Assembly: GCA_900542555.1 (NCBI GenBank)
Contig: UQNU01000010.1
Location: 1 to 47,253 of the forward strand
Reading direction: 5' to 3'
Length of the DNA stretch: 47,253 bases
Source of the DNA: an uncultured Collinsella sp.
Lineage (GTDB): Bacteria > Actinomycetota > Coriobacteriia > Coriobacteriales > Coriobacteriaceae
The translations under genes were made by a program, and so were the position numbers. Below the pieces are notes generated by a model. That model saw nothing but the letters and a program-made list of their open reading frames with translations. It did no database searches and had not been told where the DNA came from. Below, in pieces: positions 40,875 through 47,253 of the stretch. Position 1 is the first letter of the stretch. Each line of letters starts with the position of its first letter.

Positions 40875-41561
40875 CTACCTCCTTTGGTTGATAAGGTCCT
40901 CGATTATCGAGACGACCTCGTCGATGGTGTGGGCGGTGGAGTCGACGTGCACGGCGTCCTCGGCGGGCACGAGCGGGGCGACCTCGCGGCTGCTGTCAAG
41001 CTTATCGCGCTGCTTGAGGGCGTCGAGGGTCTCGTCGACCTCGGCTTCGAGCTGCTCGGACGTGAGCGGCTGGGCGTCGTTTTGGTGACGCTGCAGCACG
41101 CGGCGGCGGGCGCGCTCACGCGGGTCGGCGGTCAGGAAGACCTTGACCTGCGCGTTAGGGAACACGACGGTGCCGATGTCGCGACCCTCGGCCACGATAT
41201 CGCGGTCCTCGGCGGCGCGGCGCTGGTGGATGAGCATGGCGGCGCGCACGCCCGGATAGGCCGAGACCTTGGACACGTTGGCGTCGACCTGCGGGGTGCG
41301 GATGGCGGCCGAAGCGTCTTGGCCGTCGATGGTCAGGCGCGTGTCCTCGCCGGTGCCGTTGGTAAAGCGGATCTCAATCTGCTCGGCGAGAGCGTCGATG
41401 GCCGCCTCGTTATCCAGATCGATGCCGCGGTCGAGCGCGGCGAAGGTGACGGCGCGATACATGGCGCCCGTGTCGAGCTTGTTAAAGCCAAGCTGACGGG
41501 CGATCTCCTTGGCGATGGTGGACTTGCCGGATCCGGCGGGGCCGTCGATGGCGACGATCAT
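40875..41561 (-). CDS. cmk: Cytidylate kinase
   Basis: A 228-residue P-loop kinase that phosphorylates CMP and dCMP. The P-loop GPAGSGKS is at residues 7-14, followed by the LDTGAMYRAVTF and VAEGRDIGTVVFPNA blocks typical of Cmk, and a lid region with ADPRERARRR. It lies between the pseudouridine synthase gene and plsC, an order common in Gram-positive bacteria. The ATG follows GAAAGGAAG. The gap to the preceding pseudouridine synthase gene is 66 bp. Confidence 0.97.
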   Translation of the reverse strand: MIVAIDGPAGSGKSTIAKEIARQLGFNKLDTGAMYRAVTFAALDRGIDLDNEAAIDALAEQIEIRFTNGTGEDTRLTIDGQDASAAIRTPQVDANVSKVSAYPGVRAAMLIHQRRAAEDRDIVAEGRDIGTVVFPNAQVKVFLTADPRERARRRVLQRHQNDAQPLTSEQLEAEVDETLDALKQRDKLDSSREVAPLVPAEDAVHVDSTAHTIDEVVSIIEDLINQRR

Positions 41562-41627
41562 GCAATGCTTCCTTTCAATGGTTGACGTGCTGGTATGGTT
41601 CGCGGGCGTTGGGGCGCGGCGGTTTGC

Positions 41628-42593
41628 CTAGCCCGTGTAGCGCTCGCGGTAGGTGTTGCGCTTGGGTGCTGAGCCATGGCTGCCGTGGTGACGCGTGCGG
41701 CTGGCAGGCGTGTCTTGGGGCTTGCCGCCGTTGCGCTTGGAGCTCGGCTGCTTGGGCGGGATGCCGCCGGCCTTGAGGATCTGCACCTCGCGGTCGGTGA
41801 GCTCGCGCCACGAGCCCTTGGCCACGTCCTTGAGCTCCAGGCCGGCAAAGTTGCAGCGGTGCAGGCGGATCACCGGGTGGTGGATCTTGCTCAGCATGCG
41901 CTTGACCTGGTTCTTGCGGCCTTCGCGGATGATGACCTCCACGGCGGTGGTACCGGGCTTCACACCCTGCGGGGCCACGGCTTCAGCCTCGCGCGCGTTG
42001 ATGATGCGACAGATTGCCGGCTGGCACGGGCCGTCGTCGAGCTCGATGCCACGGCGGAGCGGTTCCAAGTCGCGATCGGTCAAGTGGCCGTCCACGAGCG
42101 CCTGATAGGTCTTGTAGACGTGCTTACTCGGGTGCAGCAGGTCCTGTGACAGGTCGCCGTCGGTGGTAAAGAGCAAAAGGCCCGTGGTGTCGCGGTCCAG
42201 GCGGCCCACCGGGAACAGTCCCGGAAAGCGGTCGCGGGGGACCAGGTCGGCCACGCAAGGGCGCTCCTGCGGGTCGCTCATGGTGGTGAGGTAGCCGGTC
42301 GGCTTGTAAAGCATCAGGTACACGGCGCCCTGGTTGAGCTTGACGGGCATGCCGTCGACCTCGATGTGGTCGCGGTCGACATCGACCTTGGTGCCCAGCT
42401 CGGTCGCGACCTGGCCGTTGACGGTCACGCGGCCGGCGGTCATCAGGTCCTCCGAGCCGCGGCGGCTCGCCACGCCCGCACGCGCCAAAAAGCGCTGCAG
42501 GCGCATGGTGTGCGGATAGACGGGCTGGGCGTCGGTTACGGGTACTGCGTTGCCCATGGCGCGCGTCTCCCCTACTTCGTTAGTCCTCGTCAT
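41628..42593 (-). CDS. Pseudouridine synthase, RluB/RsuA family
   Basis: A 321-residue protein. An S4 RNA-binding domain (MRLQRFLARAGVASRRGSE, from about residue 30) is followed by the RsuA-type catalytic domain with the aspartate motif GRLDRDTTG. It should pseudouridylate a site in 23S or 16S rRNA. A basic, disordered tail rich in S, R, H and G extends about 50 residues past the domain. I favour ATG 42593 because GGAGG lies five bases upstream, overlapping the end of scpB by 14 bases; ATG 42557 is an alternative. RluB is likelier than RsuA from the scpB/cmk context. Confidence 0.9.
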   Translation of the reverse strand: MTRTNEVGETRAMGNAVPVTDAQPVYPHTMRLQRFLARAGVASRRGSEDLMTAGRVTVNGQVATELGTKVDVDRDHIEVDGMPVKLNQGAVYLMLYKPTGYLTTMSDPQERPCVADLVPRDRFPGLFPVGRLDRDTTGLLLFTTDGDLSQDLLHPSKHVYKTYQALVDGHLTDRDLEPLRRGIELDDGPCQPAICRIINAREAEAVAPQGVKPGTTAVEVIIREGRKNQVKRMLSKIHHPVIRLHRCNFAGLELKDVAKGSWRELTDREVQILKAGGIPPKQPSSKRNGGKPQDTPASRTRHHGSHGSAPKRNTYRERYTG

Positions 42594-43308
42594 GCAAATC
42601 CTCCGAGGTCACGTCGACGACCAGAGTCTCCAAGTCCTCGACTGCCTCAACATCTTCAACATCGGTATCGAGCAGTTCGCGCTCTTCGTCTAGGTCCTCG
42701 GCCTGCTCCTCGAGCGTGGACTGAATACTGCGGCCGCTCAGGCGCTCGCGGATAAACTGGCGCGACTGCTCGTCGGGGGCAAACTGCTCCAGATCGGGCA
42801 GATCGCGGGTGGAGCGCAGACCGAACTTTTCCAAGAAGGCGTTGGTCGTGCCGTAGATGATGGCCTGACCGCGCTGGGGGTCGCGGCCGAGCTCGCGCAC
42901 CAGACCCTTGTCCACGAGCGACGCGATGACGCCGTCAGAATTGACGCCACGGATGCCCTTGACTACCTCGCGCGTCACGGGTTGGTGGTATGCGATGACG
43001 GCCAAGGTTTCGAGCGCCGCCTGCGACAGCTTTTGCGTGTCCCAGCTCAACACATAGGCCTCGACCACGTCGTGGTAGGCGGGGTGCGTAAACAGGCGCC
43101 AGCCGCCGGCGACCTCGCGCAGCTGAAAGCCGCGGTTGGCCTCCTCGTACTCAACCTTGAGCTCGGCGAGCAGCGATGCGCATTCGCCGGGGGCGATATC
43201 CAGTGCGCCGGCCAGCGCGGGCGCACTCACCGGGTCGCTCGACACCAGCAGCAGCGCCTCGAGGGCGCCTTTGAGGCTGTTTGCCTCCAGCGTGGAAAGG
43301 GTTGACAT
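42580..43308 (-). CDS. scpB: Segregation and condensation protein B
   Basis: A 242-residue ScpB with the two winged-helix domains of the family, including VAGGWRLFTHPAYHDVVE and AVIAYHQPVTREVVKGIRGVNSDG. It has an unusually acidic C-terminal tail (about 190-242) rich in E and D. ScpB binds ScpA and SMC in the chromosome-condensing complex. It starts 11 bases after the scpA stop and overlaps the pseudouridine synthase start, so scpA, scpB and the modification enzyme are coupled. SMC is not in the window. Confidence 0.96.
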   Translation of the reverse strand: MSTLSTLEANSLKGALEALLLVSSDPVSAPALAGALDIAPGECASLLAELKVEYEEANRGFQLREVAGGWRLFTHPAYHDVVEAYVLSWDTQKLSQAALETLAVIAYHQPVTREVVKGIRGVNSDGVIASLVDKGLVRELGRDPQRGQAIIYGTTNAFLEKFGLRSTRDLPDLEQFAPDEQSRQFIRERLSGRSIQSTLEEQAEDLDEERELLDTDVEDVEAVEDLETLVVDVTSEDLHDED

Positions 43309-43319
43309 GGTTGCGGCTC

Positions 43320-44132
43320 CTATTCGGTGAGCTCGGGGCCCTCGCCGGGCACGTATGCCTCGGCGCCCTCGATTCGGTTGATGCAGATGGTTCCAAAGAT
43401 CTCGTCCTGGCTCAGCGTGAGCGAGCCGCGCTTGGCGAGCTCCAGCATGGCCAGGAAGGTGACGACGAGCTGCTCGATGGTGGCATCGCCGTCCAGTAGC
43501 TCGCGGAAGGTGCAGGTTTGGTGCGCCATGGTAAAGCGGTCGACTGAGGCTACGGTCAGGTCGAGCGGCACGCGATGCGGCGCCACGTGCTCGGCCTCCA
43601 GCAGGAAGGTCTGGCGCTTGCCGTCCAGGTCGGCACAGATAACGGCCAGACCGCGCAGGGTGATGCCGGCCAGATAGTCGGGCATTAGGCCCAAAAACTC
43701 CGGGTCGGGACCGGCCACACGCGGGCGCATGCGGCTTTCGGCCTGCATGCGGGCACCGAGGGCCGCCGCCGCGCCCTTAAACTGCTTGTATGCAATCAGG
43801 CGCTGGATCAGGACCTCGCGCAAGGCGTCGCCGTCGAGCGCGCTGAGCTCCTCGAGGTCTTCGTCGAACTCGTCATCGTCGTCATCGACTTTGCGCGGGG
43901 CCTCCTGCGGCACCAGCGAGGCGGCCTTGATGTCCAAAAGGGTCGCCGCAACCAGCAAAAAGTCGCTCGCCACGTCCAGGTCCAGCGCCTCGATGCGCTC
44001 GACCTCGGCCAGGTATTGCTCGGCCACCCCGCTGATCGAGATGGCTCCGATATCAACTTTTTGGCGAGTTACCAGCTGCAGCAACAGGTCGAACGGTCCG
44101 CTGTAGACCTGCGTCGACACGCGATACGACAT
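43320..44132 (-). CDS. scpA: Segregation and condensation protein A
   Basis: A 270-residue kleisin that bridges SMC heads and ScpB. The N-terminal block YSGPFDLLLQLVTRQKVDIGAI is diagnostic, and a C-terminal winged helix contains LVVTFLAMLELAKRGSLTLSQDEIFGTI, quoted here as family context. The acidic middle segment has DDDDEFDEDLEEL. ATG 44132 has AAAGGAGG upstream. The 84-bp gap to the site-2 protease gene holds two small hairpins without T-tracts. Confidence 0.95.
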   Translation of the reverse strand: MSYRVSTQVYSGPFDLLLQLVTRQKVDIGAISISGVAEQYLAEVERIEALDLDVASDFLLVAATLLDIKAASLVPQEAPRKVDDDDDEFDEDLEELSALDGDALREVLIQRLIAYKQFKGAAAALGARMQAESRMRPRVAGPDPEFLGLMPDYLAGITLRGLAVICADLDGKRQTFLLEAEHVAPHRVPLDLTVASVDRFTMAHQTCTFRELLDGDATIEQLVVTFLAMLELAKRGSLTLSQDEIFGTICINRIEGAEAYVPGEGPELTE

Positions 44133-44150
44133 CTTCGACCTCCTTTGACG

Positions 44151-44201
44151 GCGCCTTCGCGGCGCGGTTTGGGTGCATGTTGCGACCGTTTTGCACGGTC
44201 G
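44151..44201. other. Two short hairpins between the M50 and scpA genes
   Basis: GCGCC-TTCGC-GGCGC (44151-44165) and CGACCGT with ACGGTCG (44183-44201). Neither is followed by a T-tract. They may slow RNA processing or be chance palindromes. Confidence 0.35.
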
Positions 44202-44216
44202 ATCTGTAAGTTTACC

Positions 44217-44900
44217 CTAGATGCCGGCGATTGCGAAGTTGAGCAGCCACTCGGCCAGCGGATACACGGTAACGTCGAAATAGCGCCCGATCACATCGAT
44301 GCCGGTCCACATGGGCAGCAGGTACAGCACCAGGATGAGGATGGGCATGGCGTATTGCTGCAAACGATAGTAGTTGGCGAGCGCCTTGCCTTTGAGGAAC
44401 GGCACGATAATCGACGAGCCGTCGAGCGGCGGGATCGGGATGAGGTTAAAGAACGCGAGCGATAGGTTGACCACGATAAACGTGGCGCCGAAGTTCATGA
44501 TTTGTGATGCAACGGCAAAGGACATGCTGGTGTAGAGGTTGCCGTATGCCGCGTGCATGAGGGCGGCCGCGAGACACGCGAGTGCAATGTTCGATGCGGG
44601 GCCGGCCGCGCTCACCAGGACCTCGTCGCGCTTGGGGTGCTTGAGGTTGTTGAGGTAGACGGGCACGGGCTTGGCGAAGGCGAACACCGGGCCGCCGGCG
44701 GCAAGCATGAGCAGCGGCAAGATGATGGTGCCAAACGGGTCGATATGGTTGAGCGGGTTGAGCGAGACGCGGCCGCGCGAACGCGCCGTCTTGTCGCCGA
44801 GCGCCCAGGCCGCAGCGGCGTGCGCGCTCTCGTGGATGACAATACCCACGATGACGGCGGCGGCGCTGGCGAGCAGGTTCATGAGGTAGCTGCTGGACAT
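44217..44900 (-). CDS. Site-2 protease family (M50) membrane metalloprotease
   Basis: A 227-residue polytopic protein. The zinc-binding HESAHAAAAW lies near residue 23, and the second metal-binding motif NLIPIPPLDGSSI is in the last third. This is the compact, PDZ-less rhomboid-neighbour type of M50 found in many Gram-positive operons beside scpA. It probably cleaves membrane-embedded peptides; the substrate is unknown. The small membrane protein gene ends ten bases upstream. Confidence 0.9.
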   Translation of the reverse strand: MSSSYLMNLLASAAAVIVGIVIHESAHAAAAWALGDKTARSRGRVSLNPLNHIDPFGTIILPLLMLAAGGPVFAFAKPVPVYLNNLKHPKRDEVLVSAAGPASNIALACLAAALMHAAYGNLYTSMSFAVASQIMNFGATFIVVNLSLAFFNLIPIPPLDGSSIIVPFLKGKALANYYRLQQYAMPILILVLYLLPMWTGIDVIGRYFDVTVYPLAEWLLNFAIAGI

Positions 44901-44909
44901 GTCACTCCC

Positions 44910-45192
44910 CTAGCGGACGCGGCGCGAGGCGCGCGTAAGCAGGTAGTCGGCCACAAACAGGATGACGGCCACGATGGCGTAATCCAAGCGGAAGACACCG
45001 CCAAAGGGCGAGGTGATAACGCCGTAGCCGGCGATGGCGCTCGGCAGGGCGCGCGAAAGCTCAACGACAAAGCCCACGATCTGCAGCTTGGCGGTGAGGC
45101 CGCTGAAGCACAGCAGCACGGTCATCGCGCTCATAAAGATGCCGCAGATGCGACAAGCGATGGCTATGATGCTCATCGCCACGGCGGTGGCT

Positions 45193-45206
<14 letters not shown>
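44910..45206 (-). CDS. Small conserved-looking membrane protein of unknown function
   Basis: A 98-residue protein with about three hydrophobic segments: MSIIAIACRICGIFMSAM, a second around IVGFVVELSRALPSAIAG, and LDYAIVAVILFVADYLL. It ends in basic residues (SRRVR). I choose GTG 45206, inside the end of the ABC-F gene, because GAGGAG lies seven bases upstream; the longer frame to 45326 has no support and would be antisense-like in composition. I do not recognise a family. Its placement suggests it is translated with the ABC-F gene and the M50 protease. Confidence 0.7.
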
Positions 45207-47226
<2,020 letters not shown>

Positions 47227-47253
47227 GGTGCCGCCTTTGACCTTGTGTGCCAA

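Overview
The window looks like an ordinary chromosomal stretch from a high-GC Actinomycetota, most likely class Coriobacteriia and probably Collinsella or a close relative. The genus is an inference from gene order and codon bias, not from a marker gene. Supporting signs are strong G/C-ending codons, SOS boxes of the CGAAC-N4-GTTCG type, actinobacterial neighbourhoods (pgsA-cinA-recA-recX; lexA beside a LysM membrane protein, then nrdR; a CDP-alcohol phosphatidyltransferase, a GarA-like FHA protein and an FtsR-like MerR regulator in a row), and spoVS in a genome region with no other sporulation genes. I see no phage, insertion sequence, CRISPR array or defence island.

Region 1 (1-18375, + strand): RNA and DNA maintenance genes. 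They are RNase J, the FtsK translocase, a RodZ-like membrane protein, a YajQ-family protein, RimO, PgsA, a CinA-C protein, RecA with an SOS promoter, RecX, RNase Y, an uncharacterised GHKL ATPase, SpoVS, MiaB, MiaA and HflX. Many starts overlap or nearly touch the preceding stop.

Region 2 (18360-25876, mixed strands): an SOS and nucleotide-metabolism node. Minus-strand lexA is followed by a frameshifted acyltransferase gene. Opposite lexA, across an intergenic region holding three candidate LexA boxes, are a LysM division-inhibitor-like protein, NrdR and dUTPase. The dut gene and the convergent glycosyltransferase gene are separated by 385 bp holding two related, covarying 100-nt hairpin elements around a bidirectional terminator. 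TrxB, a DUF1836 regulator and a DegV protein follow. The last two share an identical 17-bp promoter motif.

Region 3 (25877-47253, almost all - strand): a secreted NlpC/P60 hydrolase, apt, the FtsR-like and GarA-like pair, a second phosphatidyltransferase and tRNA-Pro(GGG). Then comes a long co-directional housekeeping run, read from 47226 downwards: ABC-F ATPase, small membrane protein, site-2 protease, ScpA, ScpB, pseudouridine synthase, Cmk, PlsC, IspH, DUF512 radical SAM protein, Der, PlsY, GpsA, Rpe, cysteine desulfurase, Nif3, zinc-ribbon coiled coil and CoaBC. This run joins phospholipid precursor synthesis (GpsA, PlsY, PlsC) to chromosome segregation, ribosome assembly and cofactor genes.

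The most promising undescribed signals are the paired 3'-end hairpin family (21280-21638), the DUF1836/DegV operator, a perfect inverted repeat that buries the nrdR start codon, the 11-bp-phased repeat upstream of recA, the GHKL ATPase coupled to RNase Y, and a duplicated peptide in the FtsK linker.
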